Below, piece after piece: positions 31,931 through 45,800 of a stretch of 64,000 nucleotides of DNA (positions within the stretch are counted from its first letter, which is position 1; every line of letters starts with the position of its first letter). The stretch comes from Anseranas semipalmata (taxonomy: Eukaryota > Chordata > Aves > Anseriformes > Anseranatidae): contig VXAA01006444.1 in NCBI GenBank assembly GCA_013399115.1, positions 1-64,000 on the forward strand. Reading direction: 5' to 3'. Under the pieces are notes generated by a model. That model ran no database searches, had not been told where the DNA came from, and saw only the letters and a list, made by a program, of their open reading frames with translations. A program made the position numbers and the translations under genes.

Positions 31931-34900
31931 CCCCATGCTGCCTGGTGCAGGAGTGAGCTGCAGGGCCAGGGTGCTCCTTGCCTGCCTTCTGCTTGACTTG
32001 TGGCAAGTGCAGCTTCCCTGGCTGAGCCCTGCAGCTGCTGGTTACTGCTGCTTAATTTTGTAAAAGTTACCAGCTGTAATTAGCTAAGAGTTACCTAATG
32101 AGTTATAATGCAGGAAGCAGTAACAGATACTTATATACCAGAGAACCACAGTGTTATGTGTCATCCTTACCCTGGTAATGATTTAAAAAGAAGGAAAGGC
32201 AACCTTCCCCCCTGCCCTGGAGCATGAGGAACCTGGCAGAGCTCCTTTCCCAGAGCACTCCTGGAGACCTTCAAATCGCAGCCTTCCTATTTTAAGTTGC
32301 GGTGCGTGGATGCTGTTGGGAGCTTTAGCGGAAGTGAAAGGGAGCAGACTCGCTGTCCTGAAGTACTCTCTCACACCTCGCGGCAGGGACAGCGTGTGCC
32401 GACCTCAAGCGTGCCGCTCTGACAGGCCGCGATGGAGCCATGCGCGTCAGCTCTCCCATCGCCCGGCTGCGAAGGCAACAAGGAGCGCGCACCTCCATGT
32501 CCCTGTGTGAGTTATGACAATAACAGTTCATGCTCATGCCAATCACGGTGGCAACTTCTGCTGTAGTGTTACTTGTGCAGCGGCAATTGAATTGAAACTG
32601 CCGCATCAGTTTGCATTAGGCCGCTTAGCAGCTGACGTGGTTTCTCCTCAGCATGGCGGAGGGGAGGAGCGCAGCCTGCTGAAACCTCTCCGAAACCAGG
32701 TTTCCAGCCGGGATGGGGGGCACCACTGCACTCTGCTATGGAAGCTTCAAAGTGGCAGTTCAGGAAACAATTTCCTTTCAAATTTCAAACTTTAACCTTT
32801 TATTTAGTTTTATAACAACCCACATTCCTGCTGTGGGGTGGTGTCCCCTGGAGGTGGGAGCACCGAGCAATCCCTGCCTGCAGCTTGTTGGGGCCGAGCA
32901 GCTGTGGGATGGGGCTGTCCTCTGTGTCCCCCTGCCATCTGCGTAGGCAGTTAGGAGGTCTCTGCCCTGCTGCTTGGAGGTGCCTGGTTTGGGGACAGGG
33001 CTTGGATTGCCCCCTGCACTGGCTGCGGGGGAATCAGTGTCTGGATACCTATGGCCTGGCTTCACCAGTGCCTTGTGTTCTGTGGGGTTTAACGTAATAT
33101 CCCCATTCCTTTACATTGCAATATCTGAGATAGTGACGTGAGGAGCATAAATCCACTTTCTAGTGAAGTGAATTAACTAAGCGTCTTTTTTCCAGTTGCA
33201 GAATTGTTCTAGTGCTTCTTCTGACCTGTCTGGGCTTAAGAAAGACTTCATCTTTAAAAATCCAATTTTACAAACAGTTAGTCTTTAATGTGGACTGTTG
33301 CCTTTTAGTAATTTTGGGGAAAAAATTAATGGCTGATATATTTAATTTTCAGACACAGCTACTGCATGTTTAAAGCATCTTTTTTTATAATTTTATTGTG
33401 AACAATATAGGTTGAACACTGCAGAGATATTGCTCTTGCAGGCTTGTAAGATTAAAATCATGGTATTTCTGAAGGGGCTGTTAAAGTGTCGGTGGAGCTA
33501 TCTATTACTGCGTAGCTCTGAACTAATTCAATGCATATATATTTAAATATCAGTACCACAGCTTGTTTTCCAACTAGACAGAAAGCTCCAAACCTAATGT
33601 TAGCATTCTTACAGGCCTCAGAAGAGGGGCTGAGCATGCTTAGCTTTCATTTTACTTCCTTTGCTCTTTAGCCATATTTAAAGACTTTGAATACACATAG
33701 TGTAACTTGAAACTACTGGGTAATTAATGTACAGCTGGATCTGCAGTGGCTCTGGGGTATGGGTACCTTGATTTTGCTTCTCTGCACAGGACCTACCTTC
33801 TTTGAATCCTTTTATATCTGCACCTCTCACTTATATGCGTTGGTGTGTGTTTAAGCTGTGAATAATGGTTGGATTCATTCCTGCATGTGCAATGCTGTAT
33901 TCCTCTACAGCAGATCATTATTCTACACAGAATAAATAGTGTTATCCAGTTGATATGCTTTAAGGCTAATGAACCAATGTCTACCATCTAAGAAGCCAGA
34001 TAACAAGATGTTTCTCCACTGTTTCCTTTTATATATTAATGAAAACCAAGATTCCTTTCTGAGAGGGAAACACATGTCTATCATTCCTATCTGGTTTGGG
34101 GAATTTTCTTCACTGTTACTCCCTAACATTCCTGAATGTGCACAGGGGTCATGTCATGCCCACCCATCTGGCTAGTGGAGTACTTCAGCGTGCTCTGGCA
34201 GTCCCTCAAAGTGTGGTGGGAGCATCCCAAGGCTGGAGTGAAGCTCCTCAGCTCCTCTTGCCTGACCCTGTGCTGATGACCTTCATGCTGCATATGTGTT
34301 GTGGCAGTGCCTGAGGCTGGGCAAGGCAGTGTTCCTCTGCAGAGGAGAAGCTAAAGCTTTCCCTCATCAGGGTGGATGGAGGTATAGGTGGGAGAAGGGA
34401 GCTGGGGACAGGCAGGGGAAGGCAAAGCGAGGTGCTCCTCAGCATGTGCATGCTGGGGCTGTGACCCCATGACTGTGAGAGGGGACCTGCGAGCACCACC
34501 TGGTCCCTCCTGCAGCTGTGTGGATGAGGGCTTCACACTTCTGAACCTGGTTCTCCCATTTGTGTTTCTGGTGTGAGTCCTTCCAATTCCAAACATGAAA
34601 CACATGTAAAACTTGTCTAGGAAGCATGAGATTAACTGAAAAGATAGAAAGCAACTTTCTTCCAGTTTTTTGATCCCTTAGGGTACATTGGCAGCAAGCT
34701 AAAGGTTCCTTACAACAGTCAGCTGGACAGCTACCTCTCCAAAATAACAGCAGGTCTCAGACTTGGGCTTGAGGTAGATCAAGGCTGTGGGGGACACCTG
34801 AAACCCAAGATCTGGAAGCATTCCTTTGGAAAGGGAGCGAAAAGGCATCCGTATATTACAAGGATGGGGTGTATTCTGTTAGCCACTTACTCTGCAGAAA
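31931..34900. other. Noncoding stretch
   Basis: CpG-containing mixed sequence at 32300-32720 includes a non-repetitive block (about 32510-32640) that looks like a conserved noncoding element, with an octamer-like TTTGCATTA. GC-rich parts at 32820-33080 and 34140-34530 have only fortuitous frames. The remainder is AT-rich. Confidence 0.45.
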
Positions 34901-34995
34901 GAATCATAGAATTGTAGAATATCCTGAGTTGGAAGGGACCCGCAAGGATCAAGTCCAACTCCTGGCTCCACACAGGTCTACCTAAAAATCAGAAT

Positions 34996-35580
34996 TCAGA
35001 CCATGTGTCTGAGAGCACACTCCAAACGCTTCTTAAACTCCGACAGGCTTGGTGCTGTGACTATGTCCCTGGGGAGCCTGTTCCAGTGCATGACCACCCT
35101 CTCGGTGAAGAACCTTTTCCTGATATCCANACCAAGTGACCTCAGCTGCTCCTCGTATGTCTTCCCCTCCAGGCCCTTCACCATCTTTGTAGCCCTTCTC
35201 TGGACACTCTCCAATAGTTTCACATTGTTTTTGTACTGTGGTGCCCAGAACTGCACACAGTACTCGAGGTGAGGCCGCACCAGCGCAGAGTAGAGCGGGA
35301 CAATCGCTTCCCTTGACCAACTAGCAATGATGTGCTTGATGTGCCCCAGGATACGGTTGGCCCTCCTGGCTGCCAGGGCACACTGCTGGCTCATATTCAG
35401 CTTGCTATCAACCAGAACCCCCAGATCCATCTCTGTGGGGCTGCTCTCCAGTGTCTCATCCCCCAGTCTGTACGTAGAGCCAGGGTTGGCTCTTCCCAGG
35501 TGCAGGACCCAGCACTTGCTATTGTTAAACTTCATGCAGTTGGCGATTGCCCAGTTCTCCAGTTTGTCCAGAGCATGCAA
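34996..35580 (-). pseudogene. CR1 ORF2 C-terminal fragment (reverse transcriptase)
   Basis: An open frame of 194 codons with one ambiguous codon. It contains the CR1 sequence from just after the catalytic boxes: [19 protein letters not shown], then the [11 protein letters not shown] region, the [20 protein letters not shown] block and the [13 protein letters not shown] block. It then jumps at the N (35130) directly to DIRKRFFTERV...HWNRLPRD and the end. In full-length CR1 proteins several dozen residues (the LFSLEKRRLRGDLI region and after) lie between these blocks, so an in-frame internal segment is missing. The N-terminal catalytic FADD box is absent because of 5' truncation, so it cannot be active. 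Confidence 0.85.
35130..35130. other. Single ambiguous base (N)
   Basis: An isolated N in the CR1 frame, first base of an NTG codon on the minus strand. It sits exactly at the junction of the missing internal segment, so it may mark a collapsed or misjoined stretch rather than a simple miscall. Confidence 0.95.
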
Positions 35581-38500
35581 AGTATGTCACAAAAGGAAAA
35601 TTAGAGAAAGTCTCTGTAACATCTTCCTGTTTTCCTAGCCTGAGGAGTTTCCTGACCCACCTTTCTCTGAAAGGCTGCAGTTCCCTTAAAGACCACCTCA
35701 ATTCCAGGGGGTCTTCTGTCCTGGGGCACACTCCAGCAGAAATACCTGCAATGTTCTTTGGTGTAGGCATTGCCCTGTAGTGTTCTGCTTTGTGTTGTGA
35801 GCTATTCCCCTTGGAGTCTGAGTACTGAGAGTTATTACATCTTTAAAGGCCTGCAGAGTTTGAGGAAAAGTAATTGGTTTGTTGCTCCAAACCTCTTGGT
35901 GGAATTATTTGAGGGGGGGAAAAAAAAAAGCTTTTCAACATAACTTTCTATTTATATTTGGAGCCGTTGGTGTGAATTCAGCCTCTACCATAAACCCACA
36001 AGCTCCTCAAGTGTGTGCAAGTGTTACTACAGCACATCTAGTTGGGATAGCCATAGGACTCTCGCTGGGTCTGAGACTTCTCCTCTCTGCAGAAGGGCTG
36101 TTATAAAGTACATGTTATAAAGTATGGCAAGTCTGTTTTCTCATCTTTACTAGCAAGTTGTTGAATTGCAGTTTTATGTTAATGTAAATGCTAATTAGTG
36201 CTGTGTTAACTATGCATAGTGCTTTCCAAGAACAAAAGGAACCAAATCCCAAATCATATCTTGCTTGCTTGTTCTGACTTTGTGTTTCCTTGTTTAAGTA
36301 CAAAAGTATTTTTGTTTCATGCTGCAAATCTTACAGGTTCATCAACCTTAGATTTGGAGCCACTGAGATATACTTTAAATTCTTTGGTATTCTTTCTGTT
36401 TCAAATGACCATGTGTTAAGTTTCTCACCTCTCAGCCGCCAGGTTCGTTCAGTGCTGCTGACTCTTCCTGTTCACCTCTGTTCTTCCAGTTGCTGTTTTT
36501 TCTGCCTTTGGCAGTCTTCCGTCATGGGGGAATAACCTGTCATAAGGCCATCATAACTGTCTTATGCTCTTGGCACTGACCACAAAGAAAGACCTTTAAG
36601 GTCAAATGTGGTTTCTCAGATGAAAGCCTGAAGCCCTGGTAAAGAAGAACGAGGGTTTCTTCCTGATGGTTTTATGTGAGCTGTGTGCCACTATCAAATG
36701 GCACCATCCTCCAAAAGCTTCTGGCTCATGCATCAAGCAAAGCAGCTGCTCTGTGGTGACAGGACAGATAGGTTGAACAATACTGCAGTGTGGCTTTTCT
36801 GATGAGTCATTGCAGAGGACTTCTTGGGGACAAACTCTTATGGCAATGAAATGCATAATAAATATAGGCAAATGGGGTGTGGTGTGTAGTCCTTTTTCCC
36901 AGAGTTTCATCACTCCAGGATGAGGCTTTAAAGTATGATGCTGAAACCAGAAGCCTTAGAGTTTGCAGTCTGATTAGCTCTAGCCTCTCACTGAGCCAGA
37001 TGGACTCTGGCCTCCTCCCTTATCTTGACTGAGTCAGAAGCACCTCATTTATTCTGTATGGAGCATTTGTCTCCCTTGTTTGGTAGGAGGAAACACCCCA
37101 GTGGGTGCCTGAGTCCTGCATTGTCCATGAGTACCATCTGGGAGCGGAGTGGAGGATAGCTGGACCATCAAATGCCTGTAAAAGCTGCTGCTGAACTGAA
37201 GCAGGGGAAAGCTAAAAATCCACTTTAGACATTCCTTACAGTTCTGAAATATCACTTCTCTTGTCTAAGTGCTTTGCCAACTGCTTCAGTTCTTTTTCTT
37301 TTTATGCTTCCCTTCTCACCAACATGAATTTCACTGGATGGTTTTATCTGATCTGTGACACCAATTCATTTTTCCAGGTTTTTGTTCTAAATGACTTAGC
37401 GATGGTGTTTGGATAATTTGCTTGTAAGGGTGGAATTGTGTGGATATCCCAAGCCCATCACTTTCTGGAATTTAACATTGAAAAAAATTCAGATCATTCT
37501 TAAATCCTGTGGATTATGCCTGCTAAGATCTCTGCTTACAATTCTAGGGAGGGAAGATGAAGCAAATCCAGGTTAAATATGCTCCTTGTTCTGAGAGCGC
37601 CTCTCAGAACCTTCACTAAACTACCATCAAAGGGAAATATACTCCTCTGGGGTCTAAACCAGCTTGTTTTTCCAGTGAGTTGTATTGATTGAAGCTGGAG
37701 CAGGACTGAGCCCTGTGGCTGCAGAGCTAATCTTTGTATCTGATGATATTGACAGAAATTTTGAATAAATAAAAGACAATGTAGGTACTCTAGCCTATTT
37801 CCAGACACTTTCCTGGGTTTTATTAGACCTGAGCAGGTGATTCCTCAAGAAATAGCCATTTCAAGTTATTTTTCAATGTTGTTCAGCTGTTGAATCTAAT
37901 GGCTTTATTTTTTTGAGGTGACAAATATGTAAGGGCTGGATCTTCTACTACATGAGAAATCACTGATCCATTAGTTCAGATATTGGAACTAGAAGTAACA
38001 TGCAACTTTCTGCTTCTGACTTCCATTAAATATGGCCAAATTGTATTAGATCATCATCTATAATTAGGCCAATTTTTCCTAATCTTTGTTGAAATGGGTT
38101 CAATCTGGTTTACAAATGAGAAGTGTTCTTTTTTTCCATAGGCTGCAAGTTTTCCACTGTCCAGCAATACATGAATCAATTCAATAGTATGTTAATGTAT
38201 TGCACATGCTTCATATTTAGTTAGTTTTAGCCTTAAATGATCACCTCCAGGCTTTCTGTTCTTCCCTGTACATAGTGTGTGTGTGTGTGTGGTATAAGCA
38301 TTTGTGTGGCAATGCAGCCATTAGAACTTTCTGATGCCCTTGTGAACCTCTGCAGCAAGGTCTTGAGGACTGCTTAATGCACCTATGTTTAAGCTAATTG
38401 TTAGTACTCGAGAGAAGCTACTCAGTAACTATGGCTTTCATTACACCCTAGCAGCTGAGTAAGCCCGTGACATGTCTGTTATTAGATTACAAAACTTTAC

Positions 38501-41500
38501 TTAACACTGGGATTTCTCCTAGAGTAGGTATTCTTTCCCATACCTAAATATGCTCATACAGAGCACTCGTCAGGTTGCTCTAAATACTGAACCCTTTCAG
38601 CAGTGACACAGATCTCTTCTGATACTACTCTTCAATCAGTCTTAATTACTACTCAGAGTCCAATTTCAAGGTCTCCTTAGGTGTTGGTATTAGCTAATAT
38701 TTCAGTAAGTAAGGCAAAAGATAATGCCGTCAGTCTCATACGCCTTTCAAGTCAGTATCTCTCTTTTCCCTTCAGAATGCAGAAGGGCTAAAAACCTTCT
38801 TGTTTAGCTTGGGGCAAAACACACCCTGCAAAACCTGAGAAATAATCTAATTTTTTCAATGAAAGTCAGTGCCAGTCAAAGAAGCTCTTACATACTTACA
38901 CTTAGGATACATCGAAAATGTACAGATATCGGTAACCCCAGTTTATCATGTACAAGATTATGAAAGAAAACCAAATTAAGGGAGGATATTGAGAAAGTCT
39001 TTGAAATAATGAAGGAACCGTGAATGCTGCTTCATTTTAATGTTCTTGAGTCACTGAAAATGAGGAAATTATTGTTGTTTTCATTGGATGAGTTTCTTAG
39101 ATTTTAACACATTAATATTGATGCTGCTCAGTTGTCTATATTATAAATAGCCTCTCAGAAATCTGTGTGGGTCCCTGTTTAGCTTGCATATTAAAAACAA
39201 AAGTAGCCTGAGAGAAGCTAAATACCAGTGCTACATGTAACTTCATCAAAAGACAGAAAGAAGGTGCTCAAGCACTGGATCTCCTCTTCCTCCCAGGAAA
39301 GAGTTAACACAAAGAAATAAAATCAGATATGTGTAGCCTCCAGACGTCCATTAAAGTGCAGAATGCTGTTTTCTATCACAGATTATATGCCAGATGTTCA
39401 AACTATCTCTAATCATTGCAGATGTAATGGAGTAGAATGTTGCAGTTTGTGAGTTTACTGGCATTAATTCTGTATACTGCACAAGGGAAAAGATTTTAAA
39501 TATATAATTATATCTCATTAATACTCAGGTTTTATTTCCTTTCAATGGAACAGGACTTATTAAAGCAACCATTTACCGCATGTTTTCTTTTAGTATTTGG
39601 CCCCAGCATAATCCTGTGTGCATTGTACGTGTAAATATGTACTAACCTGAGTATATAGAAGCACACAGTACTGTATATAATTCCACTAGTACAAACCCCT
39701 ACTTTTTATATGCATGAGATATTTTTGTAATGTAAATTGACAAGGAAAAAGATCTTACTCATACAGTACTGTTTTAACCACATGCTATCTTTTTATGGAG
39801 AAGGACTGTAAAAAAAAATATGTAATTTAATGATATTTATTCAGTTATGCTGGAGGAAAATTGTGCAGATATATGAAATGTGTTAGACTACTTGCTGGCC
39901 CTCTCTGACTGCTGCAGTCTTGCCCCAGCACCAAAAGGCAGATATTACAATGGTGAGAGTGGCTTGCTGAGGATATTTCTTTGGGATTATTATATGCCAA
40001 ATGCAGGAGGGCTGGTCCTGCCCTGCCTCCTCCTTTGCCCTCAAATGCACACTGCATGAATGGGCAACTCCTGCTCTTCGACGCTTCCTTTCTTCTCTGT
40101 CCTTTGTCCCCGTGAGGCTGGTTTGACGTGCCCCACTCAGCTCCTATCAAAGTGTCTGCACAACGGAGATTTTGCTTTGTCCTCCATCCTCTGCTGGGGT
40201 TTCCTACCCAGTGCAGAGTTCAGCCACATCTGAGTCTCTTTAAATCCTGGATCTATTGAAATCACCATAGAAGTGTTCACAGCCCTCAGTGAGCTGTGGA
40301 CTTTGCTGTACTCTGAAAGACAACAGAGCTGTGAGGATGAATTTTGTGGGGAAGTTCCTACATCTGCTTTCAGATACAGAATCTCAATTATGATTTCCCC
40401 AGGAGCCATCCTTCATTCAGATGATAATTTTTATCTTCCAGCTTTAACATGTAGCCTCAGCCTATGGTAAAACATACCCATTGTACCAAGTGCAGAGTCT
40501 TTTCTGGGAGCTGTTTCTGCTGTTGTCACAGTATCCAGCAGTTCCACAAGCACTGACTTTCCTTTCCCAGTCCCATGGAGGAAGCAGCAGTAATCGTAAC
40601 CAGGTTTTGTTACTGGAGACCAGGCAGCCAGTGAGCCCAGAAGTGAGTTTCTCAAGTATCTGCTGGCACATGGTGTGGGATGCCAAGCGTGGCCATGCTC
40701 GGGCTGCAGCTCCCTGTAAATTCAGCTTTGCAGTAGAACTTCAGCTAAAGTCCATAAAAAATGCTGTCCTATTATGATGGGACAGACTATGTTAGCAGTG
40801 AGTGGCTTACTGAACTGCCACAAATATACTTTAGTTCACTGTAGCTTTATTTAAAATTTGTCACGGTTCTAAGATCTGCTTTGAACAGTTCAGGCACATT
40901 TCGGTGCTTGTCTTGAAGTCTGTGCTATTCTTATTCTGTTACAGCTGGACACAAATCTCAAAGAACTAACTAGTCGCGTCTTCAGATTTGAGGATGGAGT
41001 TTCGGTCAGCTTGGTAACATAGTTGTCCACTGCAAATGGGTATTTTTAATGGGGATCAGAGTTGCTGTGACTTTACCAAATGCATTACTCTCAAGTACGC
41101 TGGCCTGTAAAGAGGGAGGTGGCGATGGAAGTGTCTTGTGTTTGTCTCTGGAGTTCTGACCATTTCTAAGAGAATGAAACACTGACCATGTCAGTGCAGC
41201 ATCTGTAACTTTTTCTGAATGAAGCCAGCCTAAGGTCAAGAAACCAAATGTGTGGATCAAAATCTGCTAGTTTTCACACTGAAATAACACAGAACTTTGG
41301 TCAGTTACTCTGTGTATATTTTCTTCTATCTGTCATCCCTTGTTTTTTTGTTGATATCCACTGATTGCTCCATAGGAAGAAAAGGCAAAGTTTGGGCATC
41401 CTCTCTGTTCTGAATTATCTAATTCCAAGTCAAGTTGGTGCTTTCCTTGACATCAAAAATAAATGAAAAATTTTAAATGAATAAGTATGGGTTAATTTCC

Positions 41501-42580
41501 TAAATTAACACCAACTCTTGCATCAAATCTATTAAAAGCTTTGAAAACTTTAGGAAAACTAGACAACTCTTCCAAAAATGGTTCTCTGAACTCCACATAT
41601 GCACTCACTATGGCTGCAAAAAACTGATCTTGAATGATGATCTTGGCAGCAAGATGCGCAATGGACAACAGACTACTGTAGTTCTGTCATTGGTCTTATC
41701 TGTTTATTACTGTTTTTCTGACAAAACATTGCTAGTATGACCACATTTGGCTGAAAGGGAACAGTGATGTGCTGAAAAGAGCTGCTCAAATATGCTCTAA
41801 TACTGAATTATTCAACTATTTAGAAATACAACTTGAGAAAGCCCAAAGAAGGAAACCTGCAAATAACTTCTATTCTCCCACAACTCATTCATCTAATTAC
41901 TTTTCAAATATCAAAAAATAACAGTAACAACTATTTCCTTGAGAAGTAAGCAACTGTCATAGTGTAATTTAGGCTCAAATCAGACAGTTGCAGAAGTTTG
42001 CCTTTGTTTATCTTGCTGCTGGATGATGGCCTCCATGCAAGAGTGCCATATCATACTGAACTCTTTGACTTTGAAAGGAATATCTTCATCTCTAACAATG
42101 TATCAGGCAAGGGATACTGGATAAAAGGAATGAAACTTTGGGTTTATTTAGGTAAAACAGGTATGTGCTCAGGCAATACGGTTTTGCTGCTGTTATTTTA
42201 ACATGATTAGTGTATTATGTGCTTGATTAAGAAGAACTTTGTCCTGTGTAGTGACATATTGGTATTCCTTTTAAACATACACAAGTGTTGAGCTGCACAC
42301 AAATTAAACAGGGCTTGGAAAGTCACTAAGCTGTTCTTTTATGCAGAGTAAAAAAGCTCCATTTACCTTTCACTCATTCAGTAAACTGGCAATAACTAGA
42401 TCACTCACTTCTGATTATGGTCTCATAGCACTAGAAGTTTTCCTGACACTAGTATACAGAGGTGGGTCTACCCAAGAGACACTTCCTCTTGAAAAAAGAC
42501 CTTCTTAAGCACTGATATTTTAGATTATATATATATGCATGTTATATCCTATATATAAGAAAAATAGTAAAAGTCACTAT
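35581..42580. other. AT-rich noncoding stretch
   Basis: No supportable gene. Small open frames on both strands near 36.6-36.9, 37.5-37.8 and 39.8-40.7 kb have no recognisable domain. A GT microsatellite is at 38275-38291. Confidence 0.5.
38275..38291. repeat. (GT)8 microsatellite
   Basis: Uninterrupted GT dinucleotides over 17 bases. Confidence 0.85.
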
Positions 42581-42833
42581 ATAAAATGAAGATTCTCTTC
42601 AAGTTTATTTATATCTATATTTCATCCTGTATATTTTATTGAGATGCTTTAATGTTAAGGGCATGTGCTCCTTGACTATTGTAAGGCATTTATGTATTAT
42701 ATATAACATATATAAAAAAGAATATAATAAACATAAAATATATAAGAAATAACAGTACATGAGCCATGGTATAAAATATTCTCTTCAATATTATGAAATG
42801 CTTAAATATTAAGGGTGTGTGCTCCCTGACTAT
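42581..42833. repeat. Diverged local direct duplication in TA-rich DNA
   Basis: Two related segments lie about 154 bases apart. GAGATGCTTTAATGTTAAGG with following GCATGTGCTCCTTGACTA (42641-42678) matches GAAATGCTTAAATATTAAGG with GTGTGTGCTCCCTGACTA (42795-42832) at most positions. Preceding ATAAAATGAAGATTCTCTTC (42581-42600) also matches ATAAAATATTCTCTTC (near 42771). The TA-rich spacer probably promoted the duplication. Confidence 0.65.
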
Positions 42834-42856
42834 AACTGCCCTGACTAGGGCAGTTA
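42833..42856. repeat. Perfect 10-bp hairpin, 4-nt loop
   Basis: TAACTGCCCT pairs exactly with AGGGCAGTTA around GACT. The hairpin sits directly at the right edge of the second copy of the local duplication. It is GC-containing in very AT-rich surroundings, so it stands out. Confidence 0.85.
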
Positions 42857-45800
42857 CGCCAAGGCTTGTTATTGTGGTGTTTCATACTATGTGCATTATA
42901 TCATATGCTGTAGCTAATAAAGTAATCAGCAGATGAAATGCCATCAGATCTTATTTACTGAATTCAGTAAGGAGTTAAGTAGTTAAAAGGTAGAAAATGT
43001 GACAACTTGAGCTCTGTTTCCATATGGTCCAAAGATGCAGAACATCAACTGAAATCTCTTTTTAGTGGTGCACGGCAAGGATTAAGTCAACCAGGTAATT
43101 TGCTCCAAGAATCAACAACACTACTCATCAAAAAATAAGCAAACAAACACACATACACAAAAACATACAAAACCAACCTGGCTAGCAATCTCAAGAGCAA
43201 GGAGGTCAGGAATGTTCTCTTGGCGAAGACCCGCAATGTCTGATAAGAGAGCAATTTTAAAATCAATGCAATATTTACTGGAATACTGAAAATCATTCCT
43301 ACTTTAAAGAGGTGTTTCATGGGTATCTATAAATAAAGAATCCCTTCCTTCTGTGCTAGCCTTTCAGAAACAAGGCAAAGATGCGAGACAGCAAAAAAAG
43401 GTCTGACCATATCAGCACACAGTATGATAGACTGTCCCTTGAAATGACACTTTCATTATCAGTAAATTTATGTTCCTATTTCAGTCTATAATAATGACCA
43501 TTCATAGCAAAAGCATGGTGGCTGTTAATGGACAGGAGTGGGGATAAAAATTCATTAATTAATGTGGAATTGAAGCATTTCCTCCACACACTTTGAGCAG
43601 CCAAGTATTTCAGAGCAGATCTTGGCACCCGAGTGCAGGTATAATAATTATACACAATTTTCAGTGATTAAAAGGTTGTAAAGTAATTTTAGATACATCT
43701 CAAAATTATTTATCTTATAAATGAGGATAGAGTGAATACGAGCTGAATCATAAGTACCGCTGTTCAGAGCTGAGCCAAAGAGCTTGTAAGGGGAGATTCC
43801 TCCTCTCCAGCAGCAATGTCTCAGCTGCACCTCCAGGGTGGTTATCTACTCATCATTTTCTGCCTTTCATCTTCTGAAAAGGCAGGTGACTCTGAGTCGT
43901 GTGATTTGCAAATATCTGTAACGTCTTTTATGTAGCTGTAATTTAGGCAATAATCTGCTCATTCAGAGTTGCCCACTCTGATAACCAGCATGTTCATATC
44001 CATGTTTGTGTTGAGGATAGCAATCCTATACATCACTTTGTCATTCTCCCCATCAGATTACATTTTACTGTACTGTGGATTAATTCCCAGCTTCTGTCTC
44101 TTACTTTTTAATCTTTAAAAAAAACTTGCCACATTGAATTAGATGGGCAGCCCAGCTGTCTGTCATTCACTGGGACCATGGCCTCAAATGTAACTGAGGG
44201 TTAACCTGGCTGGAATGCAAGTGAAGTGCCAGAGGAGATGCCAAGGTGTGATATAAGAGAGTTGGAAATAGTTCCAGGCATTTTGTTATGCAACTGTTAT
44301 CTTCGTTCTGAATGATGTGGACTCCAAAATTGTTCCTTAATCTTTAGAGACAGACAATGAAAATAGGTCTTTCACCGTTCCTGGGCTCTGATCTAAATTA
44401 TTTCAGCATGGCACCAGGGGCTATGTTAGACATCAAAGGCATAATCGTTTCATTTCAGTGCTGAAGTCTAGAAACCTATGGAAAGACTGAACGGGCCCCA
44501 GTCATAACCTGAAAGGAGGGGATAGTCGAAGCTTATTTGGGGGTGGGAAATGTACTGTCTGCAGCTGGTAGTCCTGAAGTTTCAAGAACAGGTAAGGGGT
44601 CCAAGGGTCCTTCTAATGTGTTTTCGCCCAGCTTTCAGATGGGTGTGGGAAACATAACAATTTGTTGATGAATTCAAGAAGTAAACAGACACAGTTAAGG
44701 AAAGCTTTTCATTTGGAATCAATTATAAAAATAGGCAGTTTTAAAATACACTTTCATGAACAGAAATAGGCAAAAAACTTGTTTTCTAATTGCAAACAAA
44801 ACTGTTACTATCAATTATGCTACATATGTCTGAGGAAAACCAGCTATTCTTGCCCTTCCTAGATTAAGCATGATTATACAAATGAAATCCAGCAAAATAT
44901 ATGATATGGATCAAAATATAACAAGGTATTCAGCATGTTACATTGTTTCTGTATCACGTTTTCCACTGGGTAGAAATATAATGCTTTTGGAAACTGTTCC
45001 TAGTGTGACTGTGCTAATAGTAGTATGAAAGTAGTGTGGGCCATAGAGCTATTATTCACTCAGTGAACTAGAGCACTTATTTCTGTCACCTTAGTAGGGT
45101 CAGCTCACTTCTGAGCCAAGCCAGCTAGCAGTTGGATGTGTTAAAAATATGAAATGAGGCTTAAGAGGAGGAAGGAAATAATTCTAAAATGCATTGCATT
45201 CAGCTGAAAATTAGTGTCTCTTCCCTAAGACCTAAGGATTACTCTGAATAGGAGGGGAAGTTGAATTCTGGGGGCATTGTATTGATCTCTCCAACAACCC
45301 ATGTATCTTAATATAAAGCTATAGAAAGAAACCTTAGCCAGATTCTGCAGAAAGTTTACTGTTGTGAAGAGGTGCAGAGCTCCATCCCAGTGCTCAAGGG
45401 AATGTTGTAAGGCATAGATCTAATAGTAATTTATATCAAACATACATTTTAGTATGTTATTTCTAGACATTAGACTCAGTGATGATATTCTACGACTAAT
45501 GCTGAGTTATAACATTAGCTGTCTTTTTAAAAATAGTATTAACCTACCCCCAGTTTTTAAGAAGTCTTTCAGACTGAGTTGCATATGTAATGACAAAAAA
45601 AAAAAAAGCACACCACAAGAAGTGAGATGCGGGTTTTACTCATTTGAAAGTAGAAGATATCTGTTCCACATTGCAAAGATACAAATTAAAAGGGCAACTG
45701 AGCTCCCCAAAATCATCAGTTCATGTCAACAAAGTGAATATTAATGAAAAACAAAATTGAGTTCTTCCTGTGGTTTCATCACAGTGCCCAGGTATTAAAA

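Larger units (their letters stand above)
34901..35580 (-). mobile_element. CR1 LINE, 5'-truncated, minus strand
   Basis: The element reads on the minus strand. Its 3' end at 34901 carries the ATTCTATGATTC-type repeat that ends avian CR1 elements, preceded by the characteristic segment seen on + as GAGTTGGAAGGGACCCGCAA and CCAACTCCTGGCTCC. Inside is the C-terminal part of the ORF2 reverse transcriptase. The 5' end is truncated near 35580, which is usual for CR1. I see no obvious target-site duplication, also normal for CR1. Divergence seems low, so this is a relatively young insertion. Confidence 0.93.

Noticed and set aside
41740..41880. Possible LINE-like wording (GACCACATTTGG, CTTGAGAAAGCCCAAAGAAGG)
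   Set aside because: Only short scattered similarities to CR1; translation gives no ordered motifs.
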